Shown: one piece after another, positions 1 to 9,663 of the stretch | How the letters are laid out: each line of letters starts with the position of its first letter | Position numbering within the stretch: position 1 is the first letter of the stretch | NCBI GenBank assembly: GCA_937139475.1 | Contig: CAKZQF010000083.1 | Span: forward strand, 1-35,489 | Source: an uncultured Gammaproteobacteria bacterium | GTDB taxonomy: Bacteria; Pseudomonadota; Gammaproteobacteria; Enterobacterales; Psychrobiaceae | DNA length: 35,489 nucleotides | Direction of reading: 5' to 3' | Notes under the pieces: model-generated | Told to the model about the DNA's origin: nothing | Database searches by the model: none | The model's input: the letters and a program-made list of their open reading frames with translations, nothing else | Program-made: the position numbers and the translations under genes

Positions 1-1062
1 GTTAATACTGATTCTTTAGCGGCAACAGAAGAAGTCAAAGTCGATCTTGGTGGCGCGGTCAGACTTAATTATTCCTGGAAAGATTATGGCAATGACTCCA
101 ATGGAACCTTTGACTTTGAATTATTCCGAGTTGACGTAAACATTAAGCAAGAGAAATGGTTTCTTGATGCGCAATACCGCTGGTATCAAGGTTTCGAGTC
201 GATACACCATGCAGAAGTTGGCCATAAATTCGATAAATTTAACACCATCCGCGTTGGTGTTACCCAAGTCCCCTTTGGCATAGAACCTTATGCATCACAT
301 AGCTTTTGGTTTGGCGGAACTTATTACCTCGGACTCGAAGATGACTATGATACGGGCATCAAATGGCGTCACATCAGCGGTGATTGGACGTTGGATACCG
401 CCTATTTCTTCAATAGCGAATACGACAGTCCTGGTCGCTGGGGACGTTACTCATTCGATATATCCAGCTCGTATAACGAGACGAGAAGCAATAAAGAAGA
501 CGGGCAATTCAACGCTCGCGCGCAATATCAATGGGGCAAGCACACCCTGGGTACCTCACTGCAAATAGGAAAATTTAGAAATACAACTAGCCTGGACACT
601 GGTAACCACTGGGCTGTCGGGGTACATTTTGATGGCCATTTCGAAGGTGACTGGAATATTCAGGCCCAATACATTCAATATGAATACGACGCAAAGGAAA
701 GCTTAAATACGAGCGATCACCGTATTGCTCTTTCCGCATTTGAATTCCCATTTGATATCGCCGCAGAATCAAAAGTAACCACATTCAACGTGGCCAAAAA
801 ATTCACTATCAAAAATGACGTTGTTGACACGGTCACTTGTTATAACGACAGTACTTATATTGACGCATCTAACCATTCAGGCTTAGCCGACTCCATCCAG
901 AATGTGACCGGCTGCTCGCTAGCCAAAGGTGGTTTATACACCTACATCGACTGGATAGCCGGTAAAAACATGTGGTTTGCCGGCGGACCGGGTGTCGGTA
1001 TTGACGAAGGGCCGTCCAAGTGGCATTCACGCTTAAATGTTAATATCGGCTGGTACTTTTAG
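1..1062 (+). CDS. outer-membrane porin-like beta-barrel protein, 5' truncated by the window edge
   Basis: The reading frame is open from base 1 and stops at 1060-1062, giving 353 codons without the N-terminus, so the real start lies outside the window. The translation is rich in short alternating hydrophobic/aromatic strands (FDFELFRVDV, WFLDAQYRWY, NIQAQYIQYEY) and ends in GWYF, an aromatic C-terminus typical of outer-membrane beta-barrels recognised by BAM. The segment around bases 230-300 (frame reads NTIRVGVTQVPFGIEPY) resembles phosphate-selective-porin-type (OprO/OprP-like) barrels, but the substrate cannot be read from sequence. The gene is followed after 6 nt by the BCCT transporter, so the two are probably co-transcribed: the porin would admit the solute that the transporter takes through the inner membrane. 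The family is fairly sure, the ligand unknown. Confidence 0.7.
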   Translation, partial: VNTDSLAATEEVKVDLGGAVRLNYSWKDYGNDSNGTFDFELFRVDVNIKQEKWFLDAQYRWYQGFESIHHAEVGHKFDKFNTIRVGVTQVPFGIEPYASHSFWFGGTYYLGLEDDYDTGIKWRHISGDWTLDTAYFFNSEYDSPGRWGRYSFDISSSYNETRSNKEDGQFNARAQYQWGKHTLGTSLQIGKFRNTTSLDTGNHWAVGVHFDGHFEGDWNIQAQYIQYEYDAKESLNTSDHRIALSAFEFPFDIAAESKVTTFNVAKKFTIKNDVVDTVTCYNDSTYIDASNHSGLADSIQNVTGCSLAKGGLYTYIDWIAGKNMWFAGGPGVGIDEGPSKWHSRLNVNIGWYF

Positions 1063-1068
1063 GAGAAA

Positions 1069-2682
1069 ATGGTGGACGAAAATTCAGAAGTATTTCACAG
1101 CAAACTTATTACCGTAGAAGAACCGGTTTATGAAACCGAGCACGAAGTCGGTGACCACAATGTAGAAATAATGGGTATGGATCTACATAATCCGGTTTTC
1201 TTTTTTTCATCATTGTTAATTGCCCTCTTTGTTACCCTGACCCTAGTGTTCCCTGAGTCAGCAAAGCAAACATTCGATGCCACCAAAAGCTGGTCTATTG
1301 ACAACTTTGATTGGTTATTTATGACTGGCGGAAACCTGTTTGTCATCTTTTGTCTGGCGTTAATCGTACTGCCTTTAGGTAAAATTCGCCTGGGAGGTAT
1401 CGATGCTAAAGCTGACTTTAGCGTCATGTCCTGGTTCGCAATGCTTTTTGCCGCAGGTATGGGAATTGGCCTTATGTTCTGGAGTGTGGCTGAGCCGGTT
1501 GGTTATTTTACTAACTGGTACGGTACACCTTTAAATACGCCAGACGGTACACCCGAGGCTGCAAGAATGGCAATGGGTGCAACCATGTTTCACTGGGGGT
1601 TACATCCTTGGGCAATCTATGCAGTTGTCGGGCTATCTTTAGCCTTTTTTACCTTTAACTGTAATATGCCGCTAACCATCCGCTCCACCTTCTTTCCGCT
1701 GTTAGGTGAGCGGGCTTGGGGCTGGGCAGGTAACGTCATTGATACGCTGGCGGTCTTAGCGACAATTTTCGGCCTTGCCACATCTCTCGGTTTTGGCGCA
1801 CAACAAGCCGCTGGCGGATTAAATTTCCTATTTGATGTCCCCAATACTATAGGTACACAAATAGCCATAATTTTTGCTGTAACCATAGTTGCGATATTTT
1901 CAGTAGTCAGGGGCCTAGAAGGCGGCGTCAAAATATTAAGTAATATCAATATGTCGCTAGCACTTACGTTGATGTTATTTGTTATTTTCACGGGCTCTAC
2001 CACTCTGATTATTAATGGCGTGGGCAGGACTCTTATCTCATACGCTGAAAACATTATTCCCCTGAGCAACTGGGTTGGCCGGGAGGATAAAACGTTCTAT
2101 CACGGCTGGACAGTGTTCTACTGGGCCTGGTGGATTTCATGGTCTCCTTTTGTTGGCATGTTCATCGCCAGAATTTCACGCGGCAGAACAGTCCGTGAGT
2201 TTATACTGGCAGTACTTCTCGTTCCGACGTTGGTTACAACCGTGTGGATGGCAACGTTTGGCGGTATGGGGCTTGAGCAAGTTCAAAATGGGGTCGGCCA
2301 GTTAGCCCAGGGAATTGGCGATAGTTCCTTGGCACTATTCCAAATGTTGGAAAACTTACCTTTAAGCCGCGTTACATCTTTCTTGGCTATTGTGCTGGTA
2401 TTGGTTTTCTTTATTACCTCGTCTGACTCTGGTTCTCTGGTTATAGACAGTATTACCGCTGGCGGCAAAATAGATGTGCCGGTTGTGCAACGCATTTTCT
2501 GGGCTACCATGGAAGGTGTTATTGCGGCAGTATTATTATTCGGCGGTGGCGCAGATGCGCTGGGCGCTCTTCAAGCCGCAGCCATTACTGTAGGGCTTCC
2601 CTTTACTATAGTGTTAATTATTATGTGTTTTAGTCTTTTCCTTGGCTTAAGGAAAGAGTATAAAATGCTTTATCAAAATTAA
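1069..2682 (+). CDS. BCCT family betaine/carnitine/choline-type transporter
   Basis: This 537-residue inner-membrane protein has about 12 hydrophobic segments. It carries the two BCCT hallmarks: the glycine stretch AGMGIGLMFWSVAEP near residue 140, and the tryptophan-rich segment FYWAWWISWSPFVGMF near residues 348-363, followed by IARISRGRTVREF. BCCT proteins import quaternary ammonium compounds (glycine betaine, carnitine, choline, DMSP), usually with Na+ or H+. The ATG at 1069 is preceded by AGGAGA overlapping the stop of the porin gene, so coupled translation is likely. The N-terminus before the first membrane helix is about 45 residues and the C-terminal tail after the last helix is short, so there is no long osmosensing extension like that of BetP. 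The substrate is not determined. A strong terminator follows at once. Confidence 0.92.
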   Translation: MVDENSEVFHSKLITVEEPVYETEHEVGDHNVEIMGMDLHNPVFFFSSLLIALFVTLTLVFPESAKQTFDATKSWSIDNFDWLFMTGGNLFVIFCLALIVLPLGKIRLGGIDAKADFSVMSWFAMLFAAGMGIGLMFWSVAEPVGYFTNWYGTPLNTPDGTPEAARMAMGATMFHWGLHPWAIYAVVGLSLAFFTFNCNMPLTIRSTFFPLLGERAWGWAGNVIDTLAVLATIFGLATSLGFGAQQAAGGLNFLFDVPNTIGTQIAIIFAVTIVAIFSVVRGLEGGVKILSNINMSLALTLMLFVIFTGSTTLIINGVGRTLISYAENIIPLSNWVGREDKTFYHGWTVFYWAWWISWSPFVGMFIARISRGRTVREFILAVLLVPTLVTTVWMATFGGMGLEQVQNGVGQLAQGIGDSSLALFQMLENLPLSRVTSFLAIVLVLVFFITSSDSGSLVIDSITAGGKIDVPVVQRIFWATMEGVIAAVLLFGGGADALGALQAAAITVGLPFTIVLIIMCFSLFLGLRKEYKMLYQN

Positions 2683-2693
2683 TTATATCTATT

Positions 2694-2722
2694 GGGCAAA
2701 GAAATCATTCTTTGCCCTTTTT
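2694..2722 (+). terminator. intrinsic terminator after the BCCT gene
   Basis: A perfect 10-bp stem GGGCAAAGAA / TTCTTTGCCC with loop ATCA is followed by TTTTTC. It lies 11 nt after the BCCT stop and would end the porin-BCCT transcript. Confidence 0.9.
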
Positions 2723-2874
2723 CTATAAGTAGACGATGAGTTTTTAGGAAGTGAAAACAATTAAACACATAAAGCTCACGGCGAGCGGTTTCTTTGATTG
2801 GAATGAAAAGAAACATGGCTGTTTAAGCTAGAATACACTCACCATTTTACTTGCTAGCCCGAAGAAAAGTTTTG

Positions 2875-2897
2875 CTGGGAGGCGCAATGTTTCCCAG
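2875..2897 (-). terminator. weak terminator-like hairpin after the beta-helix gene
   Basis: A stem CTGGGA / TCCCAG with an 11-nt loop lies just past the stop of the minus-strand gene at 2902. Only a broken T-rich stretch (CAAAACTTTT) follows on the minus strand, so this is a weak candidate. Confidence 0.35.
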
Positions 2898-2901
2898 GAA
2901 T

Positions 2902-5900
2902 CTAAGAGCTCCAATGACGGCGATACACGCACATTAGTGCAAGCATCATTACAACATAGTACATACTACCGCCTGAAGATGCTTTATCGCTGCTATCAGA
3001 GCCAACCGATGCCGCTTTGACCGTAATCTCAATACTTGCTTCGTCACTGCCACCAGCGGCAGTTACTTTAATACTCAGTCGGTGTACGCCGATATTATTA
3101 GCAGAGGGCGTACCTGCAATATCACCATTTGCGGTCACATTGACCCAAGATGGACCAGTGACTTTACTAAACGTTAAATCATCCCCTTCAGCATCACTCG
3201 CTTGCGCAGCGATGGAACCACTATAATTTTGAGCGACAGTAGCCGTTATCGGGGCTAGAACAGCGTCTGAGAACGATGGGGCCTGGTTAGCTACAAGCGC
3301 GGCTTTAACAGTAATGTGTAGTGTCGCGCTGGCGCTGCCGCCCTTGCCATCATTTACCTCAAGCGTGAATGTATTTAGCCCGACATCGCTGGCTTCTGGC
3401 ACGCCGCTAACTGAGCCATCACTAGCCACAGACAACCAGGCAGGACCAGATACTTTAGCAAAGCTTAATATATCGCTATCAGCATCGCTCGCGTCTGCGG
3501 CAACAGATGCACTGTAAGCAGCAGCTTCCGTTGCATTAGTTTTGACCAATGTGTCAGTGGCAAATACTGGTGCACTATTGCTGGCAACAGCAGCGTCTAC
3601 TGTAATATTTAGCATCGCTGTATCTCTGCTGCCCTTGCCATCATTTACCTCAACCGTGAATGTATTTAGTCCGACATCGCTGGCGGCTGGTACGCCGCTA
3701 ACTGAGCCATCACTAGCCACATACAACCAGGCAGGACCAGATACTTTAGCAAAGCTTAAGCTATCGCTATCAGCATCGCTCGCGTCTCCGCCAATAAATG
3801 CACTATAAGCAGCAGCTTCAATTGCATTAATTTTACTCAATGTGTCAGTGGAAAATTCCGGTGCATTATTGACTGCTGGAACATATTCAATGATTAACTC
3901 TGGTGCAAAGCTACCCTCTTTTGATACCACTTGACGGCGCGAATCGCTAACTGCCCGTTTTAAACCAAGCGAAAGTAAACCATTGCCATTAATCGCTGGT
4001 AGAACATCAAATTCCTGCCAGCTGTTGCCTAAAATATCTAATTGTTGCAGCGAGTCCCCCATTAATGGCTGGTTGTTCCATGTAATAAGGGTCTCTTCCC
4101 AACTACTATCAGCTACGTTGTGCAAATTAACATAGCGGTTTTTAGATAATTGCTCGTTATAAAGTTTAAGTTTGGCCGAAATAATAGTGCCTGGGACATC
4201 AATATTAAACTTCAAAAAGCCAACCCGTTGTTCATAACCGCCACCTATCGCCGTAGGCGTAACGAGGCGAATTACCCCTTCTGAACCATAATTACTATCA
4301 GGTGCACTATCATCGACATAAGCATCTGCAACAGGACTTAAGCTAGTTGATACTGGTGCAATCGCTACCGAGAAGCTCCATTCATCACCGGTTATAGTAC
4401 CTGCAGGAGTGACAGCATCAACTCGCCAGTAATACGTTTTTCCAGAGGTTAATATACCTGGATTATAAATATTGTTACTTTGATTGCCTTGAAAAACCAA
4501 TGAGCCAGGGCTGGTGCCAAAGTAAATATCGTGGGACGTTGCCCTATAGGCTTCACGCCACATTAAATCAGCGTTAGTTTTTGTGGTGCTGCCCGCATCA
4601 AATGGAATCGGGTATGAACTGGTTGGCAACTTACGACCAGGGATCCAGTAATGGCTATTGCCCTCCTCGTAGGCGCCAAGATCTGCAGCGCCACCGAATA
4701 TTGGGTGGCTAAAATCCGCATCATTAATCACATCACCAGCATCAACAAGACTAGACCCGGCTACCGGACGAAAATCATGATTGGCCGGATCGCGGAGCAA
4801 GTCACTTAACAATTCAGGCTGGTTGTAACCATTAAAATTACTACCCACAAACCCAGGGACTGGGGCTTCATTTTGACGATGCCCCGAAATTGAATCCGCC
4901 GCGTTATTAACAGTTTTGGTAAATTCATTACTTAAGTCACCGTCCAGCGCAACATCATCCAAAACAATCAGGTCAACAGCTTCGTTACCAAATAGTAGGT
5001 TGTTATAATGCCGCGCATTATCCCCCTTGGGATTAGCTCCACTGCTATTCCACACAACATTGTGATGAGAAAAACCGCTATCTCCCCATTCTGGCGGCGG
5101 AATAGGTGCGTCAAAACGAAAGCCATATTTTGGGGTGTCGTGCAGCCAGTTATGATGCACGACAGTGCCATTTTGCGCATCAATGCGGATCTGGATTTGC
5201 GCGCCATCACTTTGGGCATACCCGGTATGATAAATATCGTTATACTCGGCAATAATACTGCTAGCCCCGACCGCGACACCAGTAGCAATTGTCTCTGACG
5301 TGCCAGCATTACGTATGGTGTTACGGCTAAATAGGGTGTTATTTCCCATAAAGACTAAGCTAGCACTGACTGAATAACTTTCGGTGGCTGCCCAATCGAT
5401 ATTTTCAAACAGGGAGTTTTCGACGACGCTGTTTTCCCCTTTAATGAAAAAGGCTTGCGAATCAGAGTTGGTGATAGTGATATTACGCAGCACAAAATTA
5501 CCAGCACCTACGGTATTGGTAAATCGTAGCAAGGAGGATTTCGCGTCTGTTTCACCCAGCGCACGTTTTGATACGCCGCTGTAATTAAAATTGCAGTCTT
5601 CGATAGTGATAGATTCACTGGCGGTCAGTTCAATCGTGGTGGCGAAAAAGTCTAACCCTTTAAAAGTTACATAATTCCAGTTGTTGGCATCAATAACAAA
5701 TTGCTGATTACGCGCGCGAATGTTTCCCGTTGGAACACCACCGCCAGGTGCCCACAAGTAGGCCATATTGCTGGCCACATCGATATGCCACTCTTTATCT
5801 TGATCTAACAGACTTAAAGCACCCTGCAAATAGTAATAGCTTTTAGTTCCCCAGAAGAAAGGCGTTACACCATGATCAAAAACGTTGCTGCCGGGAGTAT

Positions 5901-6525
5901 GCGAGGTAACAAGACGAGTATAAGAATTGAAGTGACGCGTATTGGCAATAACGACGGCACCAGTCGCATCAATTCCACTGGCAGCTAAATCATGTATCGT
6001 TGGGTCGGTATCAATACGACCGTTGGTTGTGGTGGCATCTAGACCTTTAGCCCAAACGTCGCGGCTATAGAGGCTATCATCATCAAAGCGTGCATTGGGC
6101 CAGCGAGCATTCATCATCATTTCGTTGTCGACAAATAGCTGCCACACAGGTTGATTTAATTGCAGTTTGTAGATGTTATCTGCATGTTGTGACCAACTCC
6201 CTGTTACAGGAATAGTGCCATCAAAGGTTACTTGTTCGCCGTTATAAGATTGAATAGTAATCGGCTGTAACGCTGTGCCATTCACGTTTCCCTGAGTGAT
6301 GCTTTCATGATAGCGACCACCACGAATGTTGATGGTATCGCCCGGTGCTACTCGGTCCAAGGCAAAATCAAGCGATGCCCAGGGTTGGCTAATGCTGCCA
6401 TTGTTAGTTGTTATATCATCGACGCCGTCGGTGGCCACAAATAGCTCGGCGGCAAAAGCCGGTGTTGTCATTGTTGTATTAACAACCAATGATAGGAATG
6501 AAAGTATTGCTAATTTCTTAATCAC
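2902..6525 (-). CDS. secreted right-handed parallel beta-helix protein with Fn3-like, DNRLRE/CBM96-like and three Ig-like domains; putative polysaccharide lyase/hydrolase
   Basis: A 1207-residue protein begins at GTG 6525 with a signal peptide ending AFA-AEL. In order: a long parallel beta-helix, about residues 26-600 (opening APGDTINIRGGRYHESI, then many repeats such as NSLFENIDW and SRNTIRNAGT); an Fn3-like domain, about 640-722 (TYYWRVDAVTPAG); a DNRLRE/CBM96-like carbohydrate-binding module, about 725-882 (VADAYVDDSAPDSNYGS, WNNQPL); and three putative-Ig (He_PIG/cadherin-like) repeats, about 885-1170. The C-terminus, SSGGSMYYVVMMLALMC followed by YRRHWSS, is a GlyGly-CTERM-like sorting tail, so type II secretion and rhombosortase processing onto the cell surface are expected. 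Beta-helix proteins of this layout include PL6-like and related polysaccharide lyases, but no catalytic residues could be assigned. The TonB receptor immediately upstream on the same strand would take up the oligosaccharides. Enzyme class is uncertain; surface glycan role likely. Confidence 0.8.
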   Translation of the reverse strand: MIKKLAILSFLSLVVNTTMTTPAFAAELFVATDGVDDITTNNGSISQPWASLDFALDRVAPGDTINIRGGRYHESITQGNVNGTALQPITIQSYNGEQVTFDGTIPVTGSWSQHADNIYKLQLNQPVWQLFVDNEMMMNARWPNARFDDDSLYSRDVWAKGLDATTTNGRIDTDPTIHDLAASGIDATGAVVIANTRHFNSYTRLVTSHTPGSNVFDHGVTPFFWGTKSYYYLQGALSLLDQDKEWHIDVASNMAYLWAPGGGVPTGNIRARNQQFVIDANNWNYVTFKGLDFFATTIELTASESITIEDCNFNYSGVSKRALGETDAKSSLLRFTNTVGAGNFVLRNITITNSDSQAFFIKGENSVVENSLFENIDWAATESYSVSASLVFMGNNTLFSRNTIRNAGTSETIATGVAVGASSIIAEYNDIYHTGYAQSDGAQIQIRIDAQNGTVVHHNWLHDTPKYGFRFDAPIPPPEWGDSGFSHHNVVWNSSGANPKGDNARHYNNLLFGNEAVDLIVLDDVALDGDLSNEFTKTVNNAADSISGHRQNEAPVPGFVGSNFNGYNQPELLSDLLRDPANHDFRPVAGSSLVDAGDVINDADFSHPIFGGAADLGAYEEGNSHYWIPGRKLPTSSYPIPFDAGSTTKTNADLMWREAYRATSHDIYFGTSPGSLVFQGNQSNNIYNPGILTSGKTYYWRVDAVTPAGTITGDEWSFSVAIAPVSTSLSPVADAYVDDSAPDSNYGSEGVIRLVTPTAIGGGYEQRVGFLKFNIDVPGTIISAKLKLYNEQLSKNRYVNLHNVADSSWEETLITWNNQPLMGDSLQQLDILGNSWQEFDVLPAINGNGLLSLGLKRAVSDSRRQVVSKEGSFAPELIIEYVPAVNNAPEFSTDTLSKINAIEAAAYSAFIGGDASDADSDSLSFAKVSGPAWLYVASDGSVSGVPAASDVGLNTFTVEVNDGKGSRDTAMLNITVDAAVASNSAPVFATDTLVKTNATEAAAYSASVAADASDADSDILSFAKVSGPAWLSVASDGSVSGVPEASDVGLNTFTLEVNDGKGGSASATLHITVKAALVANQAPSFSDAVLAPITATVAQNYSGSIAAQASDAEGDDLTFSKVTGPSWVNVTANGDIAGTPSANNIGVHRLSIKVTAAGGSDEASIEITVKAASVGSDSSDKASSGGSMYYVVMMLALMCVYRRHWSS
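3335..3788 (-). repeat. internal tandem duplication of an Ig-like domain (copies 3335-3497 and 3626-3788)
   Basis: Two stretches of about 163 bp, offset by exactly 291 bp (97 codons), are nearly identical by eye, for example both contain GCCATCATTTACCTCAA and CAGGCAGGACCAGATACTTT. They encode the first and second Ig-like domains of the beta-helix protein. The third domain (about 3020-3290) is clearly diverged, so the duplication of the first two looks recent. Confidence 0.88.
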
Positions 6526-6704
6526 AAAAAGTACCTAACTTACTAATTTAAAATAAATGCCATTAACGATTTGGCTACTTTCGCCTTTCACATTCAGGAT
6601 TAACCACACTGAAGCTTTTGGCTGTGCGTATAGGTTCAATATCACGTACGCTGTAACCATTAAAAAATTCACGTTTACAAGGGCTTGGTTTTTCTTGGCT
6701 TAAA

Positions 6705-6735
6705 AAAAATGGGCAGTAAACACTGCCCATTTTTA
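6705..6735 (-). terminator. intrinsic terminator of the TonB-dependent receptor gene
   Basis: The inverted repeat ATGGGCAGT / ACTGCCCAT with loop AAAC is followed, on the minus strand, by a run of T's (an eight-A run on the plus strand at 6702-6709). It sits just after the receptor stop at 6751. It separates that transcript from the beta-helix gene, which must then have its own promoter in about 6530-6700. Confidence 0.9.
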
Positions 6736-6750
6736 TTTGCTTAACTTTCG

Positions 6751-9663
6751 TTAAAAGCTGTAACGGAGCGATAAGCGGTAGTCTTGTCCGTAGTTAAAGA
6801 TTGCATGGGTGCGTTGGTCAGGAATGTCAGCCAAATCACCATTCAATTCTTTAGTAAGGCCAGTCGTCCCTGGATTAGTTACCACATTGATAAATCTGTC
6901 GTAGCTGTTAGTCAGGTTAGATGCGCTAAATGTAAGTTTTAAGTCTTTGGTCAATGCATAGTTGACTGACAGATCTAGCGTACCTCGGTCATCCCTTACA
7001 ATACTGCTGTTTTTACTGCTAGTTTTTGATAATGCTTTGGTTCTATAAGCATAAGCCAGGCGTACACTAAGCTTTTCATCTTCCCAATACAACGTAGCGT
7101 TAGCTGAATGCTTAGAAGTGTTTAGGAACGGCAGTCCATTAAACGGATTATCAGCATTGGTTGGATCAACAATTGCCTCACTATCTGCGTAGGTATAGTT
7201 CAATGAAGAACCTAAGTAACTTAATAGACCAGGTAGGAAATCATAGTTTTGCTGATAACCAATTTCTGCCCCTTTGATAAACGCAGTACCGCCGCTCACT
7301 GTACTTTCAAAAGGAATATCAGCACAAGGCTCGGTTAAAATGTCATACTTATTAGCTGTTGGCAGACCACTACGGTCGATTACACAATCACCGGTTATTT
7401 GGTTATCAAACTGGCGAACCTCAGTAGTATTATAGGTAAAACTGCCAAAGTCTTTATAAAATAGTGCACCTGATAATAATGCACCCTCTTCAAAATACCA
7501 TTCCAAGGCGACATCATACTGGTCAGCAACGAATGCATCCAGTTTAGTATTACCACCCTTGGCTTTTGGTGTTTCATTAACATTTCTAGCTTTAACTGTA
7601 ATTGCGGGATTTAACCCATCGAGACCTGTTCGTGCCATCACTCTGGCAGCAGATGCACGAAGAATAATATCTTCATCTACAAGATAATTAACAGTAAGGC
7701 TTGGTAACCAATTATCGTAATCATTTTGATCGGTAACCGCAGTACCAACCTTTTCAATAGGACGACCGAACTCATCTTTCTCAAGCATCTTCATTTTCTT
7801 GTGATACTCGGCCCCTGCGGTTCCCATGCCCACAACTTCGGTGTTAGCATAACGAATACCAATATTACCGCTAAGATCCCCATCTAGTAGTTCATAGTTT
7901 GCTTGTACGTAGGCACCATATGTTTTTTCATCAACGGCCCAGGCTTTTAGTGGGTTAGCAACAAACAAATCTGGATTCAAACCATTTGGAAAAACATGTG
8001 CAATCGTCGCATCAACATCAGGATAGAGCCACTCGGTTGGTAAGCCTGCCGGTGCAATACCGTCCAAGAATTCACCACCAGTGATACCACTGTCCGCTGA
8101 GCCTTCAATATCGCTGGCATAGATAGGATCACGATTTTCAAATACATCTGAAGCAAAGAATAACTCGTCAGCGCTTACTGATTTACTGCGATCGGTATAT
8201 TTAACACCAAATTCAACTGAGGTGATCACTCCATTATCGAACACGCGGCTAGCATCAAAATAAACACTATTTTTAGTATCATCGACATCACGACGATCTG
8301 AGCGCATTTGATCTAATTTTAGGGTGGAAGGATCATTGCCATCAAAGCCTGCACAGTGGCTAAACTCAGGAAGGAAATCGCCCTCTGGGCCGTGTTGATA
8401 GTTAACACCACACCAGCTTTGTGAGTCATTAAAATCACTCTTGGTTTTTGCAAACCAGTTCATTCTAAAGCCATCGGTATACGCTTGGTCTGTTGCAGCA
8501 TGCCCGACACGTCCAGAAAGCATCCAGTTTTCATTGAGAGCGTGTTCAAACTGAAGACCAAGGATTAAATTATCTGTGGTATTAATCCATTCCCCTGATT
8601 GAATCATTCCCATTGCTTTACCAGACTTAATCCCAACAACACTTGCAGCCGTCTTATCATCGCCTGGGGCAACAATCACTTCGGCAGGTGTTAGATGCAT
8701 ATTATGGTATCGAGTGTGAGTTTGCTTATGGTCGATTTCTTGACGGGAGAATGAAGCATCAAAACGTATGTCTGTATCATCTGTCGGGCGATATTGTAAT
8801 GTTACCGTACCACCAGTCTTAAGCTTATCATCAAGGTTCATTCGCGCTAGATGAAAGTCAGGGGCAACAGCGTAAGTAACACCCGTTAATTCTTCGCCAT
8901 CGGTATTAAATACCTTAGTGCGCTTGTCGACTGGTTTACTTGGGTTGTTATCAAACTTTCTCAACGTCGCATCAAACATGTTGAATTCTTCTTTGCGAAC
9001 ACTCTTCTTATCATAAAATAATGAACCAGCAACACCGACCTTATCGCTAAACTGATAGACGCCGGTATAAGAGAAGCGCGGTGTTGTATCACCTTGCAGG
9101 TCATTGTGACGGGCTTCAATGGTAACAACATTGGTGTTTTTGTTCGCAGATAATGGAGCGCGGGTTTGCAAATTTATTGCAGCGCCTAACGAGCCTTCTT
9201 CTTGATTCGCACTAGGAGATTTAACCACATCGATGCGGCTGAGAACGTCGGCAGAGAATAAGCTTAAATCAACAGCTTGGTTGTCAGTGTTACTTGACAT
9301 CGACACGCCATTTAACTTGATGTCATTTAGCGATGCTTGAACGCCACGCACGGTAACCGTTTGATTATCACCGCCGCTTCTATCTAAAGAGACACCAGAG
9401 ATACGAGACAATGCTTCAGCAATGTTTTCATCAGAGGATTTACCGATTTCTTCTGCGATTATCGAATCTGAAATAGAATCTGCACTGCGTTTAGCAGCCA
9501 AAGCGCCAGTTAAACTAGAGCGAACACCTGTCACTGTAATGACTTCGGTTTCCTCTGCTTTATTTTTATCCTTAGCCTCTTCAGCAGCTAGCGCACTGGC
9601 GCTAGCTGACAATGCAATACATACATAAGTTGCGATTTGTGTTTTCTTAAACTGTTGTGACAT
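6751..9663 (-). CDS. TonB-dependent receptor (polysaccharide-type, Xanthomonas/Caulobacter subfamily)
   Basis: This 970-residue outer-membrane receptor starts at ATG 9663 behind AAGGAG. A signal peptide ends near ALAAEEAK (about residue 27). A TonB-box-like segment TEVITVTGVR follows near residue 40, then the plug domain at about 55-170 with IAEALSRISGVSLDR, TVTVRGV and NGVSM. The remaining residues form the 22-strand barrel, ending in YRLSLRYSF with the C-terminal Phe needed for barrel assembly. Length and plug motifs fit the TIGR01782-type receptors that import oligosaccharides rather than short siderophore receptors. The neighbouring surface beta-helix protein fits that reading: it would release fragments, the receptor would import them using TonB-ExbBD energy. 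No SusD, glycosidase or regulator gene accompanies it here. The glycan is unknown. Confidence 0.93.
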   Translation of the reverse strand: MSQQFKKTQIATYVCIALSASASALAAEEAKDKNKAEETEVITVTGVRSSLTGALAAKRSADSISDSIIAEEIGKSSDENIAEALSRISGVSLDRSGGDNQTVTVRGVQASLNDIKLNGVSMSSNTDNQAVDLSLFSADVLSRIDVVKSPSANQEEGSLGAAINLQTRAPLSANKNTNVVTIEARHNDLQGDTTPRFSYTGVYQFSDKVGVAGSLFYDKKSVRKEEFNMFDATLRKFDNNPSKPVDKRTKVFNTDGEELTGVTYAVAPDFHLARMNLDDKLKTGGTVTLQYRPTDDTDIRFDASFSRQEIDHKQTHTRYHNMHLTPAEVIVAPGDDKTAASVVGIKSGKAMGMIQSGEWINTTDNLILGLQFEHALNENWMLSGRVGHAATDQAYTDGFRMNWFAKTKSDFNDSQSWCGVNYQHGPEGDFLPEFSHCAGFDGNDPSTLKLDQMRSDRRDVDDTKNSVYFDASRVFDNGVITSVEFGVKYTDRSKSVSADELFFASDVFENRDPIYASDIEGSADSGITGGEFLDGIAPAGLPTEWLYPDVDATIAHVFPNGLNPDLFVANPLKAWAVDEKTYGAYVQANYELLDGDLSGNIGIRYANTEVVGMGTAGAEYHKKMKMLEKDEFGRPIEKVGTAVTDQNDYDNWLPSLTVNYLVDEDIILRASAARVMARTGLDGLNPAITVKARNVNETPKAKGGNTKLDAFVADQYDVALEWYFEEGALLSGALFYKDFGSFTYNTTEVRQFDNQITGDCVIDRSGLPTANKYDILTEPCADIPFESTVSGGTAFIKGAEIGYQQNYDFLPGLLSYLGSSLNYTYADSEAIVDPTNADNPFNGLPFLNTSKHSANATLYWEDEKLSVRLAYAYRTKALSKTSSKNSSIVRDDRGTLDLSVNYALTKDLKLTFSASNLTNSYDRFINVVTNPGTTGLTKELNGDLADIPDQRTHAIFNYGQDYRLSLRYSF

